64,000 nucleotides of DNA from Bradyrhizobium manausense (GCF_018131105.1 NZ_JAFCJI010000001.1:3100001-3164000); one strand, 5' to 3'. Shown: positions 26,222 through 35,766, numbered from the stretch's first letter. A program made the numbers and translations. The notes: generated by a model not told the origin, from the letters alone.

Positions 26222-27349
26222 CTACGCCGGCGCCAACTCGTCATAAGCAGGATAGTCCGTATATCCCTTCTCCTCGCCGCCATAGAACGTCGCCCTGTTG
26301 TACGGCGTGACCGGATAGTCGTGCTCAAGCCGCCGCGGCAGATCGGGGTTGGAGATGAAAATGCGGCCAAAGGCGATGATGTCCGCATGTCCCTCGGCGA
26401 TCGCGGCATTTGCGGTTTCACCGGTGAAGCCGCCCGCGGTCATCAGCACGCCGCTGTAGTGCGGACGGAACAGCACCATCGCCGAGGGAACGTTCTCCCA
26501 ATGGACGTCGGCGCGGCCTGCGCCGCTCGAGCGCGGCTCGATGAAATGCAGATAGGCAAGGCCGAGCTTGTCGAGCGCTTTCACCACATGGGTGTAGAGC
26601 GGCATCGGTTCAGGCTCGACGGAATCATTGGCGATGCCGTGGGGCGACAGTCGCACAGCGACGCGGTTCGCGCCCCAGACATCAATCGCGGCCTGGGTCA
26701 CTTCAAGCAGCAGGCGTGTGCGATTCTCGATCGAGCCGCCATATTGATCGGTGCGTTGGTTGCTGCGCGATTGCAGGAACTGCTCGAGCAGATAGCCGTT
26801 GGCGCCGTGGATCTCGACACCGTCGAAGCCGGCCGCGAGAGCGTTCTTCGCGCCCTGCCGGAAAGCCTCGACAATGCCCTTGACCTCGTCGGTCTCCAGC
26901 GCGCGCGGCGTCTCGTAGTCGGCGAGCTTGCCGTCCGCGGTCATCGCCTTCATGCCTTCGGCCCTGATCGGGATCGCCGACGCCGACACCGGCATTGCGC
27001 CGCCGTGATACGAGGAATGCGAGGCCCGGCCGACATGCCAGAGTTGGAGGAAGATGATGCCGCCCTTGGCATGTACGGCGTCAACGACCTTGCGCCAGCC
27101 GGCGATCTGCGCCTCCGAATAGATGCCCGGTGTCGCCGGATTGCCGCGGCCCTGCGAGAGCACCGGCGAAGCCTCGGCGATGATCAGGCCATTTTTGGTC
27201 GCGCGTTGGCCGTAATATTCGGCGTTGAGTGGACGCGGGGCAAAGCTGTCGCGCTCGGCGCGCATGCGCGTCAGCGGCGCCATCGCGACGCGATGCGCGA
27301 GCTTGTACGGACCGACCTGCAACGGTTTGAACAACGCTTCGAATTTCAT
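26222..27349 (-). CDS. Old yellow enzyme family alkene reductase
   Basis: A 375-residue FMN enzyme using NAD(P)H to reduce activated C=C bonds, nitro compounds or nitrate esters (NemA/XenA-B class). Motifs: VAMAPLTRMRAE (about residue 21), FLQLWHVGRASH, the substrate/proton-donor block HGANGYLLEQFLQSRSNQRTD (about residues 183-203), YGGSIENR and the FMN-phosphate region AFGRIFISNPDLPRRL. The chosen ATG gives normal family length; a longer in-frame extension reads into non-coding sequence. It is single between repeat-bearing gaps; the aldehyde dehydrogenase 116 bp upstream is on the same strand and may share a transcript. Confidence 0.92.
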   Translation of the reverse strand: MKFEALFKPLQVGPYKLAHRVAMAPLTRMRAERDSFAPRPLNAEYYGQRATKNGLIIAEASPVLSQGRGNPATPGIYSEAQIAGWRKVVDAVHAKGGIIFLQLWHVGRASHSSYHGGAMPVSASAIPIRAEGMKAMTADGKLADYETPRALETDEVKGIVEAFRQGAKNALAAGFDGVEIHGANGYLLEQFLQSRSNQRTDQYGGSIENRTRLLLEVTQAAIDVWGANRVAVRLSPHGIANDSVEPEPMPLYTHVVKALDKLGLAYLHFIEPRSSGAGRADVHWENVPSAMVLFRPHYSGVLMTAGGFTGETANAAIAEGHADIIAFGRIFISNPDLPRRLEHDYPVTPYNRATFYGGEEKGYTDYPAYDELAPA

Positions 27350-27465
27350 GTCGGCCCCGATGTCTTTGAAAGGATGCGGATCATATAGCGAGGGGCGGCC
27401 GCCGGAAAGGCGCCGCCCCGTAAAAGCAGATATTCCCCCGCGCGGAACGCGGGAGAGATCGGGTC

Positions 27466-28962
27466 CTAGGCCGTCTTGATCCAGACGGCCTTCACGTTGA
27501 GATATTCCTCGACATGCTGCTTGCCGGACTCGCGGCCGTAGCCGCTCATCTTGTAGCCACCGAACGGCACGGCCGGGTCCATCGCCTGGTAGCAATTCAC
27601 CCACACCGAGCCGGCCCGCAGGCGCTTCGCGACCGCATGCGCCTTGCTGACGTCGCGCGTCCACAGGCCCGAACCGAGGCCGAACGTGGTATTGTTGGCG
27701 CGCTTGACCAGCTCATCCATGTCCTTGAATGCGATCGCGGAGATGACGGGACCGAAGATCTCCTCCTGCGCGATGCGCATGTTGTCCTGGACGCCGGCGA
27801 ACACTGTCGGCGAGACGAAGAAGCCCTTCGACAGCGCACCTTCGGTGACGCGGCCACCACCAACCAGCGCCTTCGCACCTTCCTTCTGGCCGATGTCGAG
27901 ATAGCCGGTGACGCGCTTGAGTTGCTCCTCGGAAACGAGCGGGCCGATCTGCACGTTGGGATCGAGGCCATTGCCGACTTGCAGCTTCTTGCCGAATTCG
28001 GCGACGCGGCCGACGAACTCCTCGTAGACCGACTGCTCGACGAACAGACGGGTGCCGGCGCTGCAGATCTGGCCGGAGTTGGCAAACACCGCCATCGCGG
28101 CACCGGGAACCGCCGCATCGAGATCGGCATCGGCGAACACGATGTCCGGCGACTTGCCGCCAAGCTCGAGCGACACACGCTTGAGATTGCCGGCGGAGGC
28201 GCGGATGATCGACTGACCCGTCACATGCGAGCCGGTGAACGCGACCTTGTCGACATCATGATGCGAAGCGAGCGCCGCACCCGCGGTCTCGCCATAGCCC
28301 GGCACGACGTTGACGACGCCGGGCGGAATGCCGGCTTCCATCGCGAGCTCAGCGATGCGCAGCGAGGTCAGTGGCGCTTCTTCGGCGGGCTTGAGCACCA
28401 CGGTGCAGCCGGTCGCGATCGCGGGGCCGATCTTCCAGAGTGTCGCGGTGAGCGGGCCGTTCCAGGGGATGATGGCGCCGACGACACCGACGGGCTCCTT
28501 CAGCGTGTAGGAGAAGATCTCGCCCGGCAACGAGTTCTCGATGGTCTCGCCGTGGATCGCGGTGGTCTGGCCGGCATAGTAGCGCAGCATGCCGACGGCG
28601 CGCAGGCGATAGGCGCGGGTGCGGCTGAGCGGCGCGCCCATGTCGAGCGTGTCGAGCTGCGACAATTCGTCGAAATTCTTCTCGACGAGGTCGGCGAGCT
28701 TCAGGAGCAGGTTCTGCCGCTCGAACGGCTTGATCTTGCTCCAGGGGCCTTCGAAGGCGCGGCGGGCAGCAGTGACCGCACGATCGATGTCTTCCTTGTC
28801 TCCTTCAGCGACAGTTGCGAGCAGTTCGCCGGTGGCGGGATTGTGGGTCTCGAAGCGCTTGCCTGAGGCAGCGTCCACCCACTTCCCATCGATCAGCATC
28901 TGCTTGTAGGACCCGTTCGCAAACGGATGGCGCGTGATCGGAATAGCCTGCGACACAGCCAT
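27466..28962 (-). CDS. NAD(P)+-dependent aldehyde dehydrogenase
   Basis: A 498-residue cytosolic ALDH. The catalytic Cys is in ANSGQICSAGTRLF (about residue 305), the general-base Glu in SLELGGKSPDIV (about residue 271), and the cofactor motif FTGSHVTGQ precedes. The C-terminal GGYKMSGYGRESG is standard. Substrate class cannot be told by eye (ALDH1/2-like, betaine or phenylacetaldehyde type). GGGAG lies 7 bases before the ATG. It could oxidise the aldehyde made by the ThDP decarboxylase or feed from the OYE, but there is no operon link to the decarboxylase. Confidence 0.92.
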   Translation of the reverse strand: MAVSQAIPITRHPFANGSYKQMLIDGKWVDAASGKRFETHNPATGELLATVAEGDKEDIDRAVTAARRAFEGPWSKIKPFERQNLLLKLADLVEKNFDELSQLDTLDMGAPLSRTRAYRLRAVGMLRYYAGQTTAIHGETIENSLPGEIFSYTLKEPVGVVGAIIPWNGPLTATLWKIGPAIATGCTVVLKPAEEAPLTSLRIAELAMEAGIPPGVVNVVPGYGETAGAALASHHDVDKVAFTGSHVTGQSIIRASAGNLKRVSLELGGKSPDIVFADADLDAAVPGAAMAVFANSGQICSAGTRLFVEQSVYEEFVGRVAEFGKKLQVGNGLDPNVQIGPLVSEEQLKRVTGYLDIGQKEGAKALVGGGRVTEGALSKGFFVSPTVFAGVQDNMRIAQEEIFGPVISAIAFKDMDELVKRANNTTFGLGSGLWTRDVSKAHAVAKRLRAGSVWVNCYQAMDPAVPFGGYKMSGYGRESGKQHVEEYLNVKAVWIKTA

Positions 28963-29146
28963 GGCTGCACTCCCTGGGTAGGTGATTGATTGGGTTCGAT
29001 CTGGGCGGGATCGTTAGGTCGAGGAGAATACAGCGGCGCCCGGAGGGCGTAAAGTCGGCGCGGAACGAAGACCTCCCATGCCACTTGTGCAGGGTCGAAT
29101 GGCCGCCATGTTATAGCTCGACCGAGCCCTCCCCCGGAGACGATCC

Positions 29147-29992
29147 ATGCCGCACCCCGCCATCGCCGAAGACAATGTCGCCGTGATCACCGGTGGTGCA
29201 TCCGGCATCGGATTGGCCGCCGCCATGGCGTTTGCGCGCGCCGGCATGAAAGTGTGCATCGCCGATGTCGACCGGAGACGGCTGGCGGAAGTCGCAACAA
29301 AACTGTCATCGATCGCAGGGCCAGCGAATGTGATGACGTCCGCGGTTGACGTCAGCAAGGCCGAGAGCGTGACGGAACTCGAGCACGCCGTGCGCGATCG
29401 CTTTGGCGGTACCGACATCCTGATGAACAATGCCGGCATCCAGCCCGGCAGCACGCTGTTCGGCGAGCCCGATAATTGGCAGCGCGTCATCGGCGTCAAC
29501 ATGTGGGGCATCATCAACGGCGCGCGCATCTTCGCACCTCAGATGATCGCGCGCCGCAGGTGCGGCCTCATCATCAACACCGGCTCGAAGCAAGGCATCA
29601 CCACACCACCCGGCGATCCCGCCTACAACGTATCCAAGGCCGGCGTGAAGGCGTTTACAGAGGCGCTTCAGCACGAGTTGCGCAACACGAAAGACTGCCA
29701 GATCAGCGCACATTTGCTGATCCCCGGCTTTGTCTTCACGGGGCTGACAGCCAAGGGCCGCACCGAAAAGCCGGCCGGCGCGTGGACGCCGGAGCAGACC
29801 GTGGATTTCATGATCGCGCGGCTCGAGGCCGGCGATTTTTACATTCTCTGCCCGGACAATGATGTGCCCCGCGCCCTCGACGAGAAACGCATGCAATGGG
29901 CCGCCGGCGACATCGTCGAAAACCGCCCGCCGCTGTCGCGCTGGCATCCAGGCTACGCGGATGCGTTCGCGAAGTTCGTGAAGGGTGGCTAG
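29147..29992 (+). CDS. Short-chain dehydrogenase/reductase
   Basis: A 281-residue classical SDR with nucleotide-binding TGGASGIG (residues about 12-19), structural NNAG (about 91-94) and catalytic Tyr-x3-Lys in AYNVSKAG (about residues 159-166). It oxidises or reduces an alcohol/ketone with NAD(P). GGAGA lies 6 bases before the ATG. It is divergent from the aldehyde dehydrogenase across 184 bp and convergent with the small zinc-ribbon gene 8 bp away. Substrate unknown. Confidence 0.9.
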   Translation: MPHPAIAEDNVAVITGGASGIGLAAAMAFARAGMKVCIADVDRRRLAEVATKLSSIAGPANVMTSAVDVSKAESVTELEHAVRDRFGGTDILMNNAGIQPGSTLFGEPDNWQRVIGVNMWGIINGARIFAPQMIARRRCGLIINTGSKQGITTPPGDPAYNVSKAGVKAFTEALQHELRNTKDCQISAHLLIPGFVFTGLTAKGRTEKPAGAWTPEQTVDFMIARLEAGDFYILCPDNDVPRALDEKRMQWAAGDIVENRPPLSRWHPGYADAFAKFVKGG

Positions 29993-30000
29993 GCGATAGC

Positions 30001-30207
30001 CTAGAGCGTCTCTTGCTTGTGCCCGCAATTCTTGCAGGCGAACTTGACGCGGCTCTGGCCTTTTTCCGCCTGAACCCGGTTTGGCGCGCCGCATTTGCCG
30101 CAGACGGCCTCGATACGGGTCGAGCCCTGCTTCACGACGATGGTCTTCTTTTCCATCGATTCGCGGATCAGGCGCTCAGCCTCTTCACGCAGGGATTGTT
30201 TCGACAA
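30001..30207 (-). CDS. Small zinc-ribbon protein
   Basis: A 68-residue protein with two CxxC pairs, VCGKCGAPN and FACKNCGHKQ, forming a rubredoxin-like zinc ribbon after a short basic helix. A TTG start is chosen because GGAGA lies 6 bases upstream; reading further upstream gives an Arg-rich extension that would overlap the Rieske gene. Role unknown; similar ribbons act as nucleic-acid-binding or redox modules. Confidence 0.7.
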   Translation of the reverse strand: MSKQSLREEAERLIRESMEKKTIVVKQGSTRIEAVCGKCGAPNRVQAEKGQSRVKFACKNCGHKQETL

Positions 30208-30280
30208 AGCTCGTCTCCGCCTCTGGAAAGCGCGAGAGCCATATCGCACTTGCGATCGAATCTCAATCGGCAATGCCGGC

Positions 30281-30694
30281 TCAGACCTCGACAATCACAT
30301 AGGAGTCTTCGACATGTACCGGAAATGTCTCAGCGACATACGGCCCCTTCTGCAATTCGTCGCCGCGCTCCACCGCAACCGGATAGGACCGGATCTTGAA
30401 GCGTTTCGGGTCGAACCAGGACTGGCCGTTACGCATGTCGAATTCCCAGCCATGCCAAGGGCAGCGCAGCATCTCGCCAACGCGTGAGCGCTCATACACG
30501 CCGGGCTCGGGCGAAGTCAGCCGCGCCACGCAGGCCGCCTTCTCCAGCGGCGCGCCTTCGTGCGGGCAGCGGTTCAACAGCGCGAAGAACTCGCCGTTGA
30601 CATGGAACACGACGATATCGCGACCGTCGACATCGACGACCTTGTTGCCGCCGGGCGGAATCTCGCTGGTGCGCGCAACGATATGACGGGCCAT
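30281..30694 (-). CDS. Rieske [2Fe-2S] ferredoxin-like protein
   Basis: A 137-residue soluble Rieske protein. Cluster ligands are Cys43 and His45 in NRCPHEGAPL, and Cys78 and His81 in RCPWHGWEFD. There is no membrane anchor, so it is a ferredoxin that would donate electrons to an oxygenase, or the truncated N-terminal part of one. It follows two amidohydrolase genes by 7 bp and completes their operon; no oxygenase alpha subunit is in the window. Confidence 0.9.
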   Translation of the reverse strand: MARHIVARTSEIPPGGNKVVDVDGRDIVVFHVNGEFFALLNRCPHEGAPLEKAACVARLTSPEPGVYERSRVGEMLRCPWHGWEFDMRNGQSWFDPKRFKIRSYPVAVERGDELQKGPYVAETFPVHVEDSYVIVEV

Positions 30695-30701
30695 GCGCGT
30701 C

Positions 30702-31814
30702 TCAGAACTTGTAGACCGCGCGGGCATTGGTGCTGAAGATCTTCTTCCGCTCAGCCTCGGTCAGCGGCGTCTTGAAGGCGAAGCGCGGGTCGTCGAAATC
30801 CCAGTGCGGATAGTCCGACGAAAATAGCAGACGGTCGATGCCGACCCATTCGATCAACGAGCGCAGGTGACGCGCCTCGTCGGGCTCGTCGATCGGCTGG
30901 GTCGTGAACCAGAAGCTCTCACGGACATATTCCGATGGCTTGCGCCTGAGATGCGGGACCTCGCTGCGGAATCGCTCGAAATGCTGGTCCATCCGCCAGA
31001 CCGCAGACGGGATCCAGCCGAAGCCACCCTCGATAAAGACGAATTTCAGCTTTGGAAACCGCTCCGGCACGCCTTCGATCACGAGGCTTGCGAGCTGGGC
31101 CGCGATGGTGTGGGCGTTGGACTGGTGTTCCTCGACATAATAAGACGGCCAGCCGCCACCGGTTGGCGCGTGCCCGCCATAGCCGCCAACATGAATGCCG
31201 AGCGGCAGGTCGAGCGCCTGGGCGCGCTCGTAGATCGGCCAGTAGCGGCGGCGTCCGAGAGGCTCATTTGCGCGCGGCGAGACGTTGATCTGGATATATT
31301 CGCCGATTTTGGCGCAGCGCTCGATCTCGGCGATCGCAAGATCGACCCCATCCTGTCCGACCAGAATTGAAGCCTTCAGGCGCGGATCGCGATGCGACCA
31401 GAAGGCCAGCTGCCAGTCGTTGATAGCACGCTGGATCGCCGCGCCGAATTCGAGATTCTGCTGCGAGAAGATGAAGAGATCGAGCACTTGCAGAATGCCG
31501 AACTCGACATCGAGCGGATCGAGATGCTGCTTCTGCATAAACGCGAGATCGGAACCGGGCGGCCCGCCGGTCGGCGGCCAGGCATCGCGCCGCGCGATCA
31601 GCGGCGAGGAGCGCGGATACGGCGTGGTGAAGAGATAGGGCGTGCGCAGATGGCTGCGGTATTCCTTCAGATGCTGCTGCCATCGCTTCGGCAGGAAGTC
31701 GTTGAGATCGTCCGTCGATCTCAGGCTCGGATGCACGTCGCAATCGACGATGCGCAGCCGCGAGGCAGCCGGCTTCTCGTCGTCACGCAGCGGACGGTCG
31801 ATGACTTCACTCAT
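30702..31814 (-). CDS. Amidohydrolase 2 family protein (first paralogue)
   Basis: A 370-residue TIM-barrel metal-dependent hydrolase/decarboxylase of the ACMSD-like amidohydrolase-2 family. Metal motif D-x-H in IVDCDVHPS (about residue 25), barrel His in LGIHVGGYGG, and a late Asp in LLFSSDYPHWDFDDPRF. AGGAGG 5 bases before the ATG fixes the start. About 15 bp after a paralogue and 7 bp before the Rieske gene. Family members decarboxylate hydroxybenzoates or aminocarboxymuconate semialdehyde; the exact substrate is unknown. Confidence 0.87.
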   Translation of the reverse strand: MSEVIDRPLRDDEKPAASRLRIVDCDVHPSLRSTDDLNDFLPKRWQQHLKEYRSHLRTPYLFTTPYPRSSPLIARRDAWPPTGGPPGSDLAFMQKQHLDPLDVEFGILQVLDLFIFSQQNLEFGAAIQRAINDWQLAFWSHRDPRLKASILVGQDGVDLAIAEIERCAKIGEYIQINVSPRANEPLGRRRYWPIYERAQALDLPLGIHVGGYGGHAPTGGGWPSYYVEEHQSNAHTIAAQLASLVIEGVPERFPKLKFVFIEGGFGWIPSAVWRMDQHFERFRSEVPHLRRKPSEYVRESFWFTTQPIDEPDEARHLRSLIEWVGIDRLLFSSDYPHWDFDDPRFAFKTPLTEAERKKIFSTNARAVYKF

Positions 31815-31828
31815 GCGAACCTCCTGAA

Positions 31829-32890
31829 CTAGTTGAGCGACAGCCGCGGAAACGTCTCCAGCGGATTGTCGACGCACATCTTGTCGATGATGCTCTTCGG
31901 CAGATGCGGCGGGATCGGATCGTCACCGTCGAACTGCCAATGCGGATAGTCGGACGCGAACAGGAACATCTTGTCGGAGCCGATCTGGTCGATGATCTCC
32001 TCGACGCTTTTGGCATCGCCAGGCGCATCGAACGGTTGCATGGTGACGCGGAAATTGTCGCGGATGATCGCCGCGGGCTCGCGCTCGACCCAGGGCACCT
32101 CGACGCGGACGCCGCGCCAGGTCTTGTTGGCGCGCCACATGAAGGCCGGCAGCCAGCTCACGCCGGATTCCATCAGCACGACCTTGAGGTCAGGGTATTT
32201 GCCGAACACGCCCTCGTAGATCAGGCTCAATATCTGCGCCTGAAATGCCTGAGCCTCGACGAAATAATACTCGTAGCGGTGCGACGGCCAGCCGGCCGAG
32301 CTCGGTGCCTGCCGGTATTGCGTGCCGGCATGGATTGCGAGCGGCAGCTTGTACTTTTCGGCGAGCTGGTAGACCGGCCAGAAGTGGCGCCGGCCCAGCA
32401 GCGTCTCGCCTTGCGCCAAGACCAAAATCGAAACGAAGCGATTGTCGCCCGCGCGGCGCTCGATCTCCTCGATCGCCAGATCAGGCGCCTGCATCGGCAC
32501 GACGATCGAGGCCCGGAGGCGTGGGTCACGCGACAGCCATTCGGCGGCGATCCAGTCGTTGATTGCCTTGCAGAAGTCCGCCGCCATGTAGGAATCGAAC
32601 ACGGCCTGCGCGCCGTAGAGCACGTTGAGAATCGCGTGGCTTGCGCCCAACTGGTCGAAGGCGCCCTTCTGTACCATCGCCAGATCAGAGCCCGGCTTGG
32701 CGCCGTTGGATGGCCGCCAGTCGGCGCGGCCCGAGAACGGCATGCTCGGCGGATAGGAGGTAAGATCGAGGCCGTCAATCGCGCGGCTCACCACCTGCTC
32801 TTTCCAGTGATCGTTCAGATAAGGCAGCAGCGTCGTGCGCGTGCCACCGACCGCCGGGTGGATATCGCAGTCGATCCGCGTCACCGCCAT
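31829..32890 (-). CDS. Amidohydrolase 2 family protein (second paralogue)
   Basis: A 353-residue paralogue of the next gene, sharing DCDIHPA, PGSDLAMVQKGAFDQL, RDPRLRASIVVP, LAIHAGTQYRQ and FASDYPHWQFDGDDP at the same positions. It is first in the three-gene run ending with the Rieske protein. The two paralogues may form a heteromeric enzyme or act on sequential substrates. AGGAAG lies 4 bases before the ATG; an in-frame extension upstream is Arg/Pro-rich and looks non-coding. Confidence 0.87.
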   Translation of the reverse strand: MAVTRIDCDIHPAVGGTRTTLLPYLNDHWKEQVVSRAIDGLDLTSYPPSMPFSGRADWRPSNGAKPGSDLAMVQKGAFDQLGASHAILNVLYGAQAVFDSYMAADFCKAINDWIAAEWLSRDPRLRASIVVPMQAPDLAIEEIERRAGDNRFVSILVLAQGETLLGRRHFWPVYQLAEKYKLPLAIHAGTQYRQAPSSAGWPSHRYEYYFVEAQAFQAQILSLIYEGVFGKYPDLKVVLMESGVSWLPAFMWRANKTWRGVRVEVPWVEREPAAIIRDNFRVTMQPFDAPGDAKSVEEIIDQIGSDKMFLFASDYPHWQFDGDDPIPPHLPKSIIDKMCVDNPLETFPRLSLN

Positions 32891-33030
32891 GGAGCTTCCT
32901 CGCACAATCCTTGTTGGCGGCGTTCTTGCCGACCGCCTCGGCAGAGTGCTCCGCCAGGTGCCGACGCGCAAGGGCGCAGGCACGCGCGATCCGTCATGGC
33001 TCGGTTGCATTTCGCAGGCGCGATATCAGG

Positions 33031-34248
33031 TCAGGCGATCATCGCGCGACGTGCAGTATCATCCGCCATGATCAGAAGCCGCTGCACCAGCGCGATCGCA
33101 GTCTCGGTGGCGGGATCGGCCGACGTCACGGGAACCGCGAGCGCGAGGATATCGACCGGGTCGGATGAGAGCACCACGAGATGGGTCGCGTTGGCCGCGG
33201 CCAGCAGCGACGCCAGCCGCTCCACGGCAGGGTCGATTAGCGGATGGCCCCACGGTGCATCGGCGCGCCGCAGCACGCGGTGGTTCGTGAGACGATTGCG
33301 CAACAGAAGCGGATCGTAAGCCGCGAGATCATCCTCGCGATAACGCCTTGCGCTCTCGAACAACGGATGGCGCAGCAATTCCGCGATGAGCTGGTCGCGC
33401 GTGGTCGCCGGCGAAATCGCGACTGTGCTCAGCACGCCCGGCGCACGTGATTCGAGGTAGGAGCGCAGAGTATCGGTCATGAGACCGATCGCCAGCACAC
33501 CTGATACGGCGATGGCGCAGAAGCGCGCGACCTGCGCGGCGTCGACATCAGCGGCAACGAAGGCCGCAGCGAGCCCGAGTAGCGCCGAGCTCACCAGCCG
33601 GAGCACGGTGAGCAGCACCGCGTGCCAGCGCGCTTCGCCGCTGCTGCCGGCGATCAGGACTGCGGTGACCACGAGCAGCGCGCCGAGGGCGCCCAGCTTG
33701 ACCGGCATATCAGGCTTTAGCGCGCTGAAATCGGTAACGATGAAAGGCAGCACGATGACTGCGCCGATGGTCATGCGGTCAATGCCGCGGTTCTCCGAGG
33801 CCATCAGCGAAAGACGGTCCCGGCTTGCGAGCAGGATGGCGCAAGCCGCAAAGCCCCCGAGTTGAAACAACGCCAGCGCAACGGCGTAAGGCGTGTCGAA
33901 ATGCCCGAGGCCCAGGGCGCCGCCGAAGCCGAGCACGACGGCACCGATGATCACCGCAAGCTTGATGGCACGCGGTGCGTGTCGCCGCAGCATGCCCTCG
34001 GTCACGATCAATGCGCCGAAAGGAATGGCGGCGGCGGGGATCACAGAGAGGTCATCGAGCAAGCTACTGCCGCTCAGCCACGCCGCGCTTCGTAGCAGGA
34101 AGAGCAGCGCGACGATACCGAGCGCAATCAGGAATCGTCCAGTGAGGGGGCTCCGCGCGTCCCGGCGGTGGAGCGCGAGCATCGCAACGACGAGCCCGAT
34201 GACGCCGCAGACATTGACGATCGTGTTGGCAACCACGGCGGATGTCAT
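33031..34248 (-). CDS. Polytopic membrane protein with soluble C-terminal domain, unknown function
   Basis: A 405-residue protein with about nine hydrophobic helices in residues 1-262 and a hydrophilic 140-residue C-terminal domain (from about SRAPGVLSTV). No known catalytic motif is seen. Its start overlaps the stop of the upstream acetyltransferase-like gene by four bases (ATGA), so the two are translationally coupled and probably work together. I do not recognise the family; an O-acyltransferase-associated or polysaccharide-related membrane component is only a guess. Confidence 0.72.
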   Translation of the reverse strand: MTSAVVANTIVNVCGVIGLVVAMLALHRRDARSPLTGRFLIALGIVALLFLLRSAAWLSGSSLLDDLSVIPAAAIPFGALIVTEGMLRRHAPRAIKLAVIIGAVVLGFGGALGLGHFDTPYAVALALFQLGGFAACAILLASRDRLSLMASENRGIDRMTIGAVIVLPFIVTDFSALKPDMPVKLGALGALLVVTAVLIAGSSGEARWHAVLLTVLRLVSSALLGLAAAFVAADVDAAQVARFCAIAVSGVLAIGLMTDTLRSYLESRAPGVLSTVAISPATTRDQLIAELLRHPLFESARRYREDDLAAYDPLLLRNRLTNHRVLRRADAPWGHPLIDPAVERLASLLAAANATHLVVLSSDPVDILALAVPVTSADPATETAIALVQRLLIMADDTARRAMIA

Positions 34249-35270
34249 CGGCCGCGCTCCTGCCGAGGCCGCAACGTGCCAAAAATCCTGTCATCATCGA
34301 GCCAGTGCAAGACCGGCAGTACCAGCCGCTGCAATCCCAGGAGGAGGGAGGCAACCAGCAGGCCGGGCAGCGAGCGGTGCGGAACCTGCTCGAACAGATA
34401 GGCGCGCGCAGCGGCGAGATCGATGCGGCCGATCTGGAGAACATCGTCGCCGCGTTCATAGTTCAGCTCACGGGCGCAGAAGTCGGCGTACCGGGAATCG
34501 CGATGTTTCGGCGCCTCATCGAACGTCTTCTTCAGCGCATCGGACCCGCCGGTATAGGCAGCCGTGATGACAAAACGGCTCTCGTCGAAACCGGCGTCGT
34601 CGCCAACGCCGAACACGCTTCGATGTTGCCGTATGATGCCACGAGCGAGTTGAAGATGCGCAAAACTCTGCCGCGCTTCCGGGCGCGGCGACGGATAAAC
34701 ATCAGAGAAGGTCTCGCTGACCATGCCGACCACGCTTGGCACCTGGGTGACATTGGAGATCCAGCGCGGGCGCAGACCGTCGCGCAGGAAGAGCACCAGC
34801 GTGGTCAGGCCGTAGAGCACCCAGGACAACCCCTGCCCGCGCGCATCAGGATCGACCATCACGAGCCCGAGATGGGTCACGTCGGTGGACGCGCCGTCGA
34901 GCTCGACCTGCATGACCGACAGCGCGTTGAACGCGATCGGACGTCCGCTGTCTTCCTCGGAGATCAAGGTGACGATCGCGCGGGAGAGACGCTCACGCTC
35001 GCCGGAGAAGATGCCGTAGGTCAGTTCGTCCGCCGGAAGCGTCTTGGCCGCGACTGTACGGAGCTGCGCAACCAGATGGTCCAGCTCATCATGCGAAAGC
35101 GACAAGCCGGGACTTTCGACGATGCGGGTCACGTGCCCGGGATGGGTGCGTAATGCAAGATCGATGGCCGGCTGCGCAAAAGCCTTGAGCCAGAACGATG
35201 CATAACCGGGCAGTCGTCCGGCGACCTCGCGCAGATGTTGCCAGCTTCGTTTGCTCCCAGCCTCTGACAT
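34245..35270 (-). CDS. GNAT-like acetyltransferase domain protein
   Basis: A 341-residue protein with a central GNAT-like core: THLGLVMVDPDARGQGLSWVLYG (about residues 128-151, its acetyl-CoA loop being ARGQGLS), preceded by AFNALSVMQVEL strands. Flanking regions are unfamiliar, and residues 310-330 (LPGLLVASLLLGLQRLVLPV) are hydrophobic enough for membrane association. First gene of a two-gene run with the polytopic membrane protein. Substrate unknown; a lipid or envelope acyl acceptor would fit the partner but is inference. Confidence 0.65.
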   Translation of the reverse strand: MSEAGSKRSWQHLREVAGRLPGYASFWLKAFAQPAIDLALRTHPGHVTRIVESPGLSLSHDELDHLVAQLRTVAAKTLPADELTYGIFSGERERLSRAIVTLISEEDSGRPIAFNALSVMQVELDGASTDVTHLGLVMVDPDARGQGLSWVLYGLTTLVLFLRDGLRPRWISNVTQVPSVVGMVSETFSDVYPSPRPEARQSFAHLQLARGIIRQHRSVFGVGDDAGFDESRFVITAAYTGGSDALKKTFDEAPKHRDSRYADFCARELNYERGDDVLQIGRIDLAAARAYLFEQVPHRSLPGLLVASLLLGLQRLVLPVLHWLDDDRIFGTLRPRQERGR

Positions 35271-35450
35271 GTCCGCCTGCCCGTGGTCGGAGACGTTTCT
35301 CGCGCAAGGCGATTAAAGAGCGATGAGTCTCATTTCGCTCGCCGGTTGCAGGGTAAAGGATATCTTTCGGCCGTCGTGGCAAATGAGCGGAAACGCGGGA
35401 GAGCGGCGAATGCTCCTGCATCCGCCGCCCCACTCCGACATGTTCTCCGC

Positions 35451-35726
35451 TCAAGCGGCCTTGGAGACTTCCATCAGCAACCGCTCGGCCTTGGCGTCCT
35501 CGATGCGGTTCACCATCCGGCTGCTTTCGTGATTGTCACGCACAGTTTTGGTCAGGGTGACGCAGGTCTGGATCAGCATCACGATGCCCATGGTGAGGTA
35601 GCCCTTCATCCAGAGGTCAATCGGCAGGAAGAAAACGCCGAGGGAAACGAGGAAAGCGGATGCTGCGAAGGACGCATAAGTGAAGGTCACCCAGGCGCCG
35701 CTGTGGGGTTGGCCGTTCTGGTTCAT
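35451..35726 (-). CDS. YiaA/YiaB-family inner-membrane protein
   Basis: A 91-residue protein with two helices (about residues 14-33 and 39-59: FAASAFLVSLGVFFLPIDLW, then GYLTMGIVMLIQ) and a DNHESSRMVNRIEDAKAERL cytoplasmic tail, matching the YiaA/YiaB pattern. It lies 40 bp downstream of the PspA-like gene on the same strand and is probably co-transcribed. Pairing with a PspA homologue suggests a membrane-stress role. Confidence 0.85.
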   Translation of the reverse strand: MNQNGQPHSGAWVTFTYASFAASAFLVSLGVFFLPIDLWMKGYLTMGIVMLIQTCVTLTKTVRDNHESSRMVNRIEDAKAERLLMEVSKAA

Positions 35727-35766
35727 GGTTGTCTCCTGTTGGTTTTGATGATGATGAGGTTTGAAA

